NCBI GenBank assembly: GCA_937883885.1
Contig: CAKZXL010000237.1
Coordinates: 1 to 6,997 of the forward strand
From: an uncultured Aquincola sp.
GTDB taxonomy: Bacteria > Pseudomonadota > Gammaproteobacteria > Burkholderiales > Burkholderiaceae
Length of the DNA: 6,997 bases
Direction: 5' to 3'
Position 1 is the first letter of the stretch; each line of letters opens with the position of its first letter. Shown one piece after another: positions 1 to 6,218 of this stretch. The notes under the pieces were generated by a model that was not told the origin of the DNA, did not search any database, and was given only the letters and a program-made list of their open reading frames with translations. Position numbers and translations under genes: made by a program.

Positions 1-591
1 CGGGATGAACTGCGCGATCAGCGCCACCGCCAGGTCGCCGGGCTGCAGGCCGAACTGGGCGTCGAACCAGGCACGGTCGCTGTCGCGCGGCGCGTTGGGC
101 TGGTAGCGCTCGGTGTCCACCGCCGAGTGCACGCACACCACCTGGTCGGGCGGCACGCCTTCGCTCAACAGCACGTTGCGGATGCCGTGCGAGATGGCCA
201 CCACCTTGTCGTACAGCGGGTACTTCCAGCGCACCACCCAGCGCCGCTCGCGGTTGTCGACGCGGCGGCTGTGCACCACCGGCACGCCCTCGCTGCGCGC
301 GGCCAGCGCGCCCCACACGTCGGTGCCGAAGCGGGCATGCAGGTGCACCATGTCGGGCTGCACCTGCCGGATGAGCTGGCGCAGCCGCCACCAGGTGAAC
401 ACGTCCACGTCGCCTTTCATCGGCAGCTCGTGCACCGTGGCATGCGCGGCGGCGGCCGCGCCGATGGCGGCGCCGGTGCGGCAGGCCAGATGGTTCTCAT
501 GGCCGCGCTGGGCCAGGCCCTGCATCAGCAACGTGGCCTGCAGCGCGCCGCCATACAGGTGGCGGCCCGATTCGACGTGCAGCACCTTCAT
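1..591 (-). CDS. GT4-like glycosyltransferase, N-terminal part (truncated by the window edge)
   Basis: The reading frame opens with ATG at 591 and stays open to base 1, giving 197 codons without a stop, so the C-terminal part is missing. The start MKVLHVESGRHLYGGALQ matches the N-terminal beta-strand and glycine-rich loop of GT-B transferases. HLHARFGTD (residues 83-91) and VVAISHGIRN (130-139), followed by VHSAVDTERY (154-163), are typical of the GT4 N-terminal domain and of the linker toward the donor-binding half. The donor-site E-x7-E motif would lie beyond the edge. The ATG overlaps the stop of the upstream GT9 gene by four bases, and no good Shine-Dalgarno sequence is visible, so translation is probably coupled. 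By context it likely adds a sugar to the LPS core at the cytoplasmic face of the inner membrane. Donor and acceptor cannot be told from this half. Confidence 0.87.
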   Translation of the reverse strand, partial: MKVLHVESGRHLYGGALQATLLMQGLAQRGHENHLACRTGAAIGAAAAAHATVHELPMKGDVDVFTWWRLRQLIRQVQPDMVHLHARFGTDVWGALAARSEGVPVVHSRRVDNRERRWVVRWKYPLYDKVVAISHGIRNVLLSEGVPPDQVVCVHSAVDTERYQPNAPRDSDRAWFDAQFGLQPGDLAVALIAQFIP

Positions 592-1652
592 GGCGTGGCG
601 GCCAGCAGCTGCTGGGCGGTGGCAAAAACGTGGTCGACGGTGTGGGCGCGCATGCAGTCGAATCGCCCGCCGCAAGTGGGGTTGCGCTTGCAGGGCGAGC
701 AGGGCAGGGGTTCGTAGAGGATGGCGGTGCGCGGCGAATCCGCGTCGCGGTAGGGGCGGGTGGAGCCGAACAGCGCGATGGTGGGAATGCGAAAGGCGCT
801 GCCCGCATGGGTGAGCCCGGTGTCCACGCCCACCAGCAGCGCCGCATGCGAGATCAGCGCAACGCTTTCATGCAGCTTGAGCTGGCCCGCGAGGTTGACG
901 GCCGAGGGCGCGGCCTGCGCGATGCGCATGGCGGCCGCCTGATCGGCCGGCCCGCCCAGCAGCACCGGCGTGATGCCGTGCATGGCCAGCCGCTCGGCCA
1001 GCCCGGCCCAGCGGTCTTCGAACCAGTGCTTCTGCGGCCGGGTGGTGAAAGGGCACAGCACCGCAAACGGCGGCAGCACCTGGCGGGCCGCCAGCGCATC
1101 CAGCGCGCGGCGGTGGGTGGCGGGGTCGAAGCGCAGGTCCAGCCGATAGGCTTCGTCCGCCGCGCCCAGATGGCGGGCCAGCGCCCGGTACTCGGCGCCG
1201 ATGCGCGGGTCGGCGCCCTTGGCGGGCACCAACCGCTCGGTGGCCAGCCACTGGCCGCCTTCACGCGGCAGCAGGCCCACCCGGCGCGGCGCGCCGCTGA
1301 GCCAGGCCCACAGCGCGCTCTTGAGCAGGCCCTGCGCATCCAGCGCCAGCGTGAAGCGGCGGCTGCGCAGCTGCGCCCTCAGCTCGCGCAATGCACGCCA
1401 CAGCGAGCCATAGCGCCGCTCACGCCACAGCTGCTGCCACTGCGGGCGCTGCCAGACGATGACTTCGTTCAGGCCCGGATGCTCACGCAGCAGCGGCGCG
1501 GCGGCCGGCTCGGTGAGCCAGGCGATGTGGGCATCGGGGTAGCGGCTGCGCAGCGCAGGAATCAGGCCGGAGGCCATCATCACGTCGCCCAGCGCCGACA
1601 GCCGCACGATCAGGATGCGTTGCGGCGCCTCGGCCACCCCGGGGCTTGTCAC
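588..1652 (-). CDS. Family 9 glycosyltransferase, heptosyltransferase-like
   Basis: This 354-residue protein fits the size of WaaC/WaaF-type ADP-heptose transferases, which add heptose to the Kdo or heptose of the LPS inner core. RILIVRLSALGDVMMAS (residues 12-28) is the GT9 N-terminal signature; Asp23 lines up with the proposed catalytic Asp of WaaC. DAQGLLKSA (105-113) resembles WaaC more than WaaF. TTRPQKHW (203-210) and VGVDTGLTHAG (274-284) are the C-terminal nucleotide-sugar side of the GT-B fold. A four-cysteine cluster follows at 318, 321, 327 and 333. The start is GTG at 1652, overlapping the gmhB stop as GTGA; no Shine-Dalgarno sequence is seen, so translation is probably coupled. 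Placement straight after the ADP-heptose genes supports heptose as the donor. WaaC-like activity is inference; another GT9 donor or acceptor remains possible. Confidence 0.9.
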   Translation of the reverse strand: MTSPGVAEAPQRILIVRLSALGDVMMASGLIPALRSRYPDAHIAWLTEPAAAPLLREHPGLNEVIVWQRPQWQQLWRERRYGSLWRALRELRAQLRSRRFTLALDAQGLLKSALWAWLSGAPRRVGLLPREGGQWLATERLVPAKGADPRIGAEYRALARHLGAADEAYRLDLRFDPATHRRALDALAARQVLPPFAVLCPFTTRPQKHWFEDRWAGLAERLAMHGITPVLLGGPADQAAAMRIAQAAPSAVNLAGQLKLHESVALISHAALLVGVDTGLTHAGSAFRIPTIALFGSTRPYRDADSPRTAILYEPLPCSPCKRNPTCGGRFDCMRAHTVDHVFATAQQLLAATP

Positions 1653-2218
1653 GGGGTGGGGCAGGCCGGCTGGGCCAGCGCATGGGCCACGGCCTCGCCC
1701 AGGTCGGCATGCACGCTGTCGGCCAGGGCAACATCTTCGGGCGCCAGCGCATGGCCTGAGTGCACCAGCATCACCCGGCCCACGCCGGCGCGGCGGCCGG
1801 CCTCGGCGTCGGAGCCCTTGTCGCCGACCAGCAGCGAATCGGCCAGCGACAGGTCCAGTTCACGCTGTGCCCGCAGCAGCATACCGGGCGCCGGCTTGCG
1901 GCAGTCGCAGTCCACGGCCAGCGCCGGCACGCTGCCGCCGGGGTGGTGCGGGCAGTGGTACACGGCGGCCAGCGGCACGCCTTGCTCGGCCAGATGCTGG
2001 CTGAGCCGCTGCGTGAGCGCCTGGTACTGCGCCTCGGTATACATGCCGCGGGCCAGGCCCGACTGGTTGGTGATGACCACCAGCGCATAACCCGCCTCGT
2101 GCAGCCGGCGCATCGCATCGACGCTGCCGGGCACGAACTCGAACGCGTCCCAGGTGTGCACGTAGCCATGCTCGACGTTGATGACGCCGTCACGGTCGAG
2201 GAAGGCGGCGCGCTTCAT
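1649..2218 (-). CDS. gmhB: D-glycero-beta-D-manno-heptose-1,7-bisphosphate 7-phosphatase
   Basis: GmhB removes the 7-phosphate from heptose 1,7-bisphosphate, the step between the HldA kinase and the HldC adenylyltransferase, in the cytoplasm. The 189 residues match the family length. All HAD-phosphatase motifs are visible: DRDGVIN at 8-14 (nucleophile Asp8, acid/base Asp10), TNQSG at 50-54, CRKPAPG at 106-112 with Lys108, and GDKGSD at 132-137. The GmhB zinc site is complete: Cys89, His91, Cys104 and Cys106, with the spacing C-x-H-x12-C-x-C. The ATG at 2218 overlaps the hldC stop as ATGA, and a GGAAAG ribosome binding site lies five bases upstream (2224-2229). The stop overlaps the GTG of the next gene. 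A histidinol-phosphatase-like HAD enzyme is the nearest alternative, but motif set and neighbours favour GmhB. Confidence 0.95.
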   Translation of the reverse strand: MKRAAFLDRDGVINVEHGYVHTWDAFEFVPGSVDAMRRLHEAGYALVVITNQSGLARGMYTEAQYQALTQRLSQHLAEQGVPLAAVYHCPHHPGGSVPALAVDCDCRKPAPGMLLRAQRELDLSLADSLLVGDKGSDAEAGRRAGVGRVMLVHSGHALAPEDVALADSVHADLGEAVAHALAQPACPTP

Positions 2219-2703
2219 GCGGGCTTTCCGCCGGCCATGCGCTGCACGATCCTGGTGGTGCTGTAGCCCTCGACGAACGGGATGGCCAGCGAGCGGCCAC
2301 CCCAGCTGCGCACCAGCGCGGTCTCGGCCAGCTTGTCCATGTCGTAGTCGCCGCCCTTGACGTAGCAGTCGGGCCGCACGCGGGCCAGCAGCTCCACCGG
2401 CGTGGGTTCGTCGAAGAAGGTGACCAGCGCCACCGAGGCCAGTCCGGCGATCACCAGCGCACGATCAAGCTCGGTGTTGATCGGCCGCTCGGGCCCCTTG
2501 CCCAGGCCGCGGGCCGACCGGTCGGTGTTGAGCGCGACGATGAGCGAGGCGCCGAGCTGCGACGCCTGGTGCAGGTACTGCACATGGCCGCGGTGCAGCA
2601 GGTCGAACACGCCGTTGGTGAACACCCAGGGCCGCGGTAGGGCGGCCAGCCGCTCGGGCAGCTCATCGGGCAGGCAGATCTTGTCCTGCGGATCGATGTT
2701 CAT
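2215..2703 (-). CDS. hldC: D-glycero-beta-D-manno-heptose 1-phosphate adenylyltransferase
   Basis: HldC (also named RfaE2) joins AMP from ATP to heptose 1-phosphate, giving ADP-D,D-heptose and pyrophosphate. The 162 residues form a stand-alone nucleotidyltransferase corresponding to the C-terminal domain of the fused HldE of enteric bacteria. Visible motifs are FTNGVFDLLHRGHVQYL (residues 28-44), with the HxGH-type ATP site at 37-40; NTDRSARGLGKGPERPI (59-75); VKGGDYD (115-121); and the C-terminal YSTTRIV (147-153), the counterpart of the ISSTxxR element. The ATG at 2703 overlaps the hldA stop as ATGA, with AAGG seven bases upstream (2711-2714). Its own stop overlaps gmhB in the same way. These overlaps favour tightly coupled production of kinase, adenylyltransferase and phosphatase. 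Confidence 0.95.
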   Translation of the reverse strand: MNIDPQDKICLPDELPERLAALPRPWVFTNGVFDLLHRGHVQYLHQASQLGASLIVALNTDRSARGLGKGPERPINTELDRALVIAGLASVALVTFFDEPTPVELLARVRPDCYVKGGDYDMDKLAETALVRSWGGRSLAIPFVEGYSTTRIVQRMAGGKPA

Positions 2704-3704
2704 GCGCCCGCCTTGCCGAACAGTTCATCGAAGGTGACGCCCGCGGTGCCGAACTTGCCCACCACGATGCTGCCGGCGCGGTTGGCATGGGGCACGGCAT
2801 CGCGCAGCGTCATGCCGTCGGCCACCAGCGCGGCCATGGTGGCGATGACCGTATCGCCGGCACCGGTGACGTCGAACACCTCGCGCGCCTGCGCGGGCAC
2901 GTGCATCGCGCCCTGGGCATCGAACAGCGTCATGCCTTCTTCCGATCGGGTGAGCAGCACGGCCTGCAGTTTCAGCCGCTCGCGCAGCGCCTGCACCCGC
3001 TCGGTCAGCGTGGCTTCATCGCTCCAGCGGCCGATCACCTGGGCCAGCTCGGCGCGGTTGGGCGTGATCACGGTGGCGCCGGCATAGCGGTCGAAGTCGC
3101 TGCCCTTGGGGTCGACCAGCACCGGCCGGCCGGCGGCGCGGGCGATCTCGATCATGCGCGGGATGTGGGCCAGCCCGCCCTTGGCATAGTCGGAGAACAG
3201 CACCGCGTCGTGGCGCTGCACCTCACGCTCCACCGCGCCCAGCAACTGGGCCAGCACCTCATGGCTGGGCTGGTTCTCGAAGTCGATGCGCAGCAGCTGC
3301 TGCGAACGGCCGATGACCCGCAGCTTGACGATGGTCTGCAGGCTGGCGTCCTGGCCCAGCACATGGGCCACTTTGCGTTCATCCAGCAGGCGCTGCAGGC
3401 GTTGCGCGGCCTCGTCGGCGCCCACCACCGTCAGCAGCGTGGTGGGCACGCCCAGCATCTGTACGTTGTAGGCCACGTTGGCGGCGCCGCCCAGGCGCTC
3501 TTCCTCGCGGCTGATGCGCACCACCGGCACCGGCGCTTCGGGCGAGATGCGGTCCACCTCGCCGAACCAGTAGCGGTCCAGCATCACGTCGCCCACCACC
3601 ATCACACGGCGGCGGCCCAGCGCCTCGCGAGAGATGCCTTTTTTCAGCGGAATCGGAAAGCCCACGGGTGCACCGCCTTCGGGCGGCCGAGCGGTGGCGC
3701 TCAT
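2700..3704 (-). CDS. hldA: D-glycero-beta-D-manno-heptose-7-phosphate kinase
   Basis: HldA (RfaE1) phosphorylates heptose 7-phosphate at C1, giving the 1,7-bisphosphate. It is a ribokinase/PfkB-family enzyme matching the N-terminal domain of E. coli HldE. With the start chosen here it has 334 residues. Motifs: VVGDVMLDRYWFG (36-48), the glycine-rich sugar site LGGAANVAYN (71-80), DPKGSDFDRYAGATVITPN (198-216), and the PfkB signature DVTGAGDT (278-285), with catalytic-base Asp284. I chose ATG 3704 because it makes an ATGA overlap with the gmhA stop and has a GGGGA run four bases upstream. A GTG at 3737 would add 11 residues but has no ribosome binding site and would overlap gmhA by 37 bases. 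About 25 N-terminal residues before the kinase fold are probably flexible. Confidence 0.95.
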   Translation of the reverse strand: MSATARPPEGGAPVGFPIPLKKGISREALGRRRVMVVGDVMLDRYWFGEVDRISPEAPVPVVRISREEERLGGAANVAYNVQMLGVPTTLLTVVGADEAAQRLQRLLDERKVAHVLGQDASLQTIVKLRVIGRSQQLLRIDFENQPSHEVLAQLLGAVEREVQRHDAVLFSDYAKGGLAHIPRMIEIARAAGRPVLVDPKGSDFDRYAGATVITPNRAELAQVIGRWSDEATLTERVQALRERLKLQAVLLTRSEEGMTLFDAQGAMHVPAQAREVFDVTGAGDTVIATMAALVADGMTLRDAVPHANRAGSIVVGKFGTAGVTFDELFGKAGA

Positions 3705-4270
3705 GCCATCCCCAGCTTCTGCTCGATCAGCCCGCACAGCGTGTGGATGACCAGGATGTGCACTTCCTGGATGCGGGCGGTGACGTCGCTGGGCGCGACG
3801 ATGGCCATGTCGCTTTCGGCCAGCAGCGGGCCGCCGTCGCGGCCCAGCAGGCCCACCACCTTGGCGCCGGCCTCACGCGCGGCGGCGGCGGCCTTGCGCA
3901 CGTTGGGCGAGCGGCCCGAAGTGCTGATGCCGATGAAGCAGTCGCCCGGCCGGGCCAGGGCCTCGGTCTGGCGGGCGAACACGTCGTCGAAGCCGTAGTC
4001 GTTGCCGATGCAGGTGAGCGCCGAGCTGTCGGTGGACAGCGCGATGGCCGCCAGCGGCTTGCGGTCCTTGATGAAGCGGCCGGTCAGCTCGGAAGCGAAG
4101 TGCTGCGCATCGGCCGCCGAGCCGCCGTTGCCGCACACCAGCACCTTGTTGCCGGCCAGCAGCACCGCGGCCAGCAGGCTGCCGACGCGCTCGACATCGG
4201 CTTCGATGGCGGGCAGCTTGCGCATCACGTCCAGGTGCTGCTCGACGTTGTCCAGAAAAAGCGAGGCCAT
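3701..4270 (-). CDS. gmhA: Sedoheptulose 7-phosphate isomerase (phosphoheptose isomerase)
   Basis: GmhA converts sedoheptulose 7-phosphate to D-glycero-D-manno-heptose 7-phosphate, the committed first step of ADP-heptose synthesis. It is a SIS-fold enzyme that acts as a tetramer in studied species. At 189 residues it has the usual length. CGNGGSAADAQHFASELTGR (46-65) and GISTSGRSPNV (114-124) form the phosphosugar site. Glu61 and His176 have the same spacing as the catalytic Glu65/His180 pair of the E. coli enzyme. His57, Glu61, Gln168 and His176 match in spacing the zinc ligands described for the Burkholderia pseudomallei enzyme. DnaA-associated DiaA proteins share the fold, but the catalytic residues and the heptose genes downstream favour GmhA. 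The gene starts 13 bases after lapB, with GAAAGG at 4280-4285, and its stop overlaps hldA as ATGA. Confidence 0.95.
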   Translation of the reverse strand: MASLFLDNVEQHLDVMRKLPAIEADVERVGSLLAAVLLAGNKVLVCGNGGSAADAQHFASELTGRFIKDRKPLAAIALSTDSSALTCIGNDYGFDDVFARQTEALARPGDCFIGISTSGRSPNVRKAAAAAREAGAKVVGLLGRDGGPLLAESDMAIVAPSDVTARIQEVHILVIHTLCGLIEQKLGMA

Positions 4271-4279
4271 CAGTGGGGG

Positions 4280-4285
4280 CCTTTC
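4280..4285 (-). promoter_or_regulatory. Ribosome binding site of gmhA
   Basis: Read on the minus strand this is GAAAGG, nine bases before the gmhA ATG. It overlaps the lapB stop codon, so ribosomes ending lapB would release next to the gmhA start. It supports ATG 4270 as the true start and joins lapB to the heptose genes. Confidence 0.55.
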
Positions 4286-5438
4286 ATTGATCGTCCAGCC
4301 GCTGCGGTGGGAAGCTGTCCCAGCTCAGGCAGGCAGGGCATTGCCAAAAATAGTGCTGCGCCTCGAAACCACAAGCGGCGCAACGGTAACGGTGCAGGGG
4401 CTTGGCGGCCTGTTCCACCGCCTGCCGCAGGCCGGCGCGGGCGGCGTCGCCCCAGGGTGCGGGCGGCAGCTGCATCAAGGCGGTGGCCGCCGCGATGGAC
4501 GGGTGCTGCGCCAGGTGCTGGGCCATGCGCTGCACCGCTTCGGCCTCCTGGCCCGGCGCGTCCAGCAGCGCCAGCGCCTGCAGCAGCTCCAGGCTGGGGT
4601 GGCGGTCGTACAGGCCTTGCAGCATCACGCGCGCGGTGTCGGCCTGCTGGCTGGCCAGAGCGCTGCGGGCCCAGTCGCGCGCGATCAACCCGAAGGTGGC
4701 CGGGTGGCGGGCGCGCAGGTCGTTCCAGACCTGCACCGCCTCCGCATGGCGGCCGGCGCGGGCCAGGCGCTGGCCGGCCAGCACCAGCGGCCGCGGCGCG
4801 GTGGGCAGCGCGGTCATCGCGCGCTGCAGGCAGGCTTGGGCCTCTTCTTGCTGGCCGCGTTCGTCACATTCGATGGCCAGTTCGCACCAGTAGTGCGCGA
4901 TGCGTGAGGCAAAGGAGCCGGTGCCGCCTTTTTCCAGCTTGGCCGCCATGTCGGCCGCGGCGCGCCAGTCGCGCGAGCGTTCGTGCAGCGACAGCAGCGC
5001 CAGTCGCGCCTCGGTCTCGAAGGGCGTGCCTTCCAGCGCGCGATAGGCCTCTTCGGCGCGGTCGAACAGGCCGGCTTTCATGAAGTCCTGCGCCAGCGCG
5101 TACTGCGCGCGCTCACGGTCGGCTTGCGGCAGGTCGCCGCGGTTGAGCAGGTGCTGGTGCACCCGTACCGCCCGCTCGAACTCGCCGCGGCGGCGGAACA
5201 GGTTGCCCAGCGCGAAGTGCAGCTCCGAGGTGTCGGGGTCGTTCTGCACCGCTTCGATGAAGGCGTCGATGGCCTTGTCGTGCTGCTCGTTGAGCAGCAG
5301 GTTCAGGCCCTTGAAATAGGCCTTGGGCGATTCGCGCTGCTCACGCTTCCATTGCTTGAGGTCGAAGCGCGAGGCGGCCCAGCCCAGCGCGAACATCACC
5401 GGCAGGCCGAGCAACAACCACTGCAGGTCAAAGTCCAT
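4284..5438 (-). CDS. lapB: LPS assembly protein LapB (YciM), TPR protein with rubredoxin-like tail
   Basis: In E. coli, LapB is an essential inner-membrane protein that helps FtsH degrade LpxC and so balances LPS against phospholipid. This 384-residue protein has close to the usual length. Residues 5-22 are a single N-terminal membrane anchor, followed by a basic stretch (RFDLKQWKREQR, 24-35). From about 40 to 345 the protein is alpha-helical with TPR-like repeats, for example YFKGLNLLLNEQHDKAIDAF (41-60) and LHFALGNLFRRRGEFERAV (73-91). The C-terminal rubredoxin-like zinc or iron knuckle is intact: Cys353, Cys356, Cys367 and Cys370 in two C-x2-C pairs. The ATG lies inside the end of lapA (11-base overlap) without a clear ribosome binding site, so translation is probably coupled to lapA. 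Finding it directly upstream of LPS heptose genes fits its role. Confidence 0.95.
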   Translation of the reverse strand: MDFDLQWLLLGLPVMFALGWAASRFDLKQWKREQRESPKAYFKGLNLLLNEQHDKAIDAFIEAVQNDPDTSELHFALGNLFRRRGEFERAVRVHQHLLNRGDLPQADRERAQYALAQDFMKAGLFDRAEEAYRALEGTPFETEARLALLSLHERSRDWRAAADMAAKLEKGGTGSFASRIAHYWCELAIECDERGQQEEAQACLQRAMTALPTAPRPLVLAGQRLARAGRHAEAVQVWNDLRARHPATFGLIARDWARSALASQQADTARVMLQGLYDRHPSLELLQALALLDAPGQEAEAVQRMAQHLAQHPSIAAATALMQLPPAPWGDAARAGLRQAVEQAAKPLHRYRCAACGFEAQHYFWQCPACLSWDSFPPQRLDDQ

Positions 5439-5748
5439 CGCGCGGCGGGTGCTCAGGCAGGAAGTCAGAGGGCGGCGGCACCACGGCGGGCGCGGCCGCG
5501 GGGGCGGGCACCACGGGCTCTGGCGTCACACGGCGGGCGACCCGGCGATGGCGCCACCAACTGGGCACCATGGCCAGCACGCCGATGGCGCAGCCGGCCG
5601 CGAAGGCGATCAGCACGATGATGACCATCGGCGCGCGCCATTCCACGCCGAAGAACCAGCGCACCGCGGCCTCCTGCTGGTTGTTCAGCGCGAAGGCGAA
5701 GAGGGCGAAGAAGACAAAGGCTCTGACGAGCCAGACGAGAAAGCGCAT
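5428..5748 (-). CDS. lapA: LapA-domain (DUF1049) inner-membrane protein
   Basis: LapA is a small membrane partner of LapB and is usually encoded just before it. The 106-residue protein starts MRFLVWLVRAF and has two hydrophobic helices, at about 3-21 and 41-63, separated by the short NNQQEAAVRWFFGVEWRAP segment (22-40) that is typical of the domain. A basic cluster, RHRRVARR (66-73), follows the second helix and suggests that both ends face the cytoplasm. The last 33 residues are rich in proline and alanine, low in complexity and probably disordered. No good Shine-Dalgarno sequence precedes the ATG. A possible -10 box lies only nine bases upstream, so the mRNA leader may be very short. The gene overlaps lapB by 11 bases and is cut off from ihfB by a terminator, so it is probably the first gene of the LPS operon. 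Confidence 0.9.
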   Translation of the reverse strand: MRFLVWLVRAFVFFALFAFALNNQQEAAVRWFFGVEWRAPMVIIVLIAFAAGCAIGVLAMVPSWWRHRRVARRVTPEPVVPAPAAAPAVVPPPSDFLPEHPPRDGL

Positions 5749-5757
5749 GGCCGGCGG

Positions 5758-5763
5758 ATTCTA
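5758..5763 (-). promoter_or_regulatory. Candidate -10 box upstream of lapA
   Basis: On the minus strand the hexamer reads TAGAAT, five of six matches to TATAAT. It sits between the ihfB terminator and the lapA start, where a promoter is expected. No convincing -35 element lies 16-18 bases upstream; the hexamer there is CATGCG or similar. Transcription would begin only a few bases before the ATG. A weak or activator-dependent promoter, or simple chance, are both possible. Confidence 0.3.
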
Positions 5764-5800
5764 GCCACGCACCTTTCGGGCGCATGGGGCAGTTGGTTGC

Positions 5801-5832
5801 ACAAAGAAAAACACGGCCCGAGGGCCGTGTTT
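5801..5832 (-). terminator. Rho-independent terminator of the rpsA-ihfB unit
   Basis: Bases 5809-5819 (AAACACGGCCC) and 5822-5832 (GGGCCGTGTTT) are perfect inverted repeats of 11 bases with two bases between them. In RNA this gives a ten-pair GC-rich stem with a four-base loop, CUCG. On the minus strand the stem runs into TTTTTCTTTGT, a good U-tract, whereas the plus strand has only a short T run, so the terminator acts on leftward transcription. It starts about 19 bases after the ihfB stop. It separates ihfB from lapA, which therefore needs its own promoter or read-through. Confidence 0.92.
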
Positions 5833-5851
5833 GGTGCTTGGAACAGCGAGG

Positions 5852-6190
5852 TTAAGCGCGCAGCGCAGCTTCGTCGTCGGTCGTATCCGCCGGGGTGTGG
5901 TCCAGCGGCACGTTGGCGTCCACGGCTTCGCGCAGGGCTTTGCCGGGCTTGAAGTGCGGCACCAGCTTCTCGGGAATCACCACCTGCTCGCCGCTGCGCG
6001 GGTTGCGGCCCACGCGCGGCGGCCGGCGGTTGATCGAAAAGCTGCCGAAGCCGCGGATCTCGATGCGGTGCCCGCGCGCCAGGGCGTCGGACATCGCATC
6101 GAGCATGGTCTTCACGGCGAACTCGGTGTCGCGCTGTGTCAGCTGGCCGAATCGCTCGGCCAGGGCTGCCACCAGATCGGACCGGGTCAT
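5852..6190 (-). CDS. ihfB: Integration host factor subunit beta
   Basis: IhfB pairs with IhfA to bind and sharply bend DNA in the nucleoid, assisting recombination, replication and many promoters. The 112-residue protein begins [14 protein letters not shown], the helical dimer arm of the HU/IHF fold. [20 protein letters not shown] (43-62) and NPRSGEQV (63-70) hold the family signature; Pro64 is the residue that wedges between base pairs. [12 protein letters not shown] (77-88) is also characteristic, and [10 protein letters not shown] with PHFKPGK favours beta over alpha or HU. The protein is about 18 residues longer than the 94-residue E. coli subunit and ends in an acidic, probably disordered tail. 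It starts 28 bases after rpsA with only a weak GGTG ribosome binding site at eight bases. No terminator separates the two genes, so co-transcription with rpsA, as in other proteobacteria, is likely. Confidence 0.95.
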   Translation of the reverse strand: MTRSDLVAALAERFGQLTQRDTEFAVKTMLDAMSDALARGHRIEIRGFGSFSINRRPPRVGRNPRSGEQVVIPEKLVPHFKPGKALREAVDANVPLDHTPADTTDDEAALRA

Positions 6191-6218
6191 GCGCGGAACA
6201 CCAGGCGGCTGTCAGGCA

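Noticed and set aside
630..2090. A 486-codon open frame on the plus strand opposite the GT9 and gmhB genes.
   Set aside because: It lies wholly antisense to two genes with clear motifs, spans their junction, is low in complexity (rich in Arg, Gly, Ala, Gln and His) and shows no recognisable domain. Such frames are expected opposite high-GC genes.
3702..3737. GTG at 3737 as the start of hldA, adding 11 residues.
   Set aside because: No ribosome binding site precedes it and the added residues fall entirely within the end of gmhA. ATG 3704 gives the same 4-base overlap as the neighbouring junctions.
2787..3998. A 403-codon open frame on the plus strand opposite hldA and gmhA.
   Set aside because: Its histidine-, glutamine- and alanine-rich translation is typical of the antisense of GC-rich coding DNA, and the opposite strand has complete catalytic motifs.
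3668..5083. A 471-codon open frame on the plus strand opposite gmhA and lapB.
   Set aside because: It crosses two real genes, becomes an Arg/Pro/Ala-rich run in its second half, and has no domain or ribosome binding site I can recognise.
5690..5717. A short GCGAAG-like repeated tract inside lapA.
   Set aside because: It encodes the alternating Phe/Ala/Leu of the first membrane helix (FFALFAFAL). Codon choice explains the repetition and no wider repeat unit is present.
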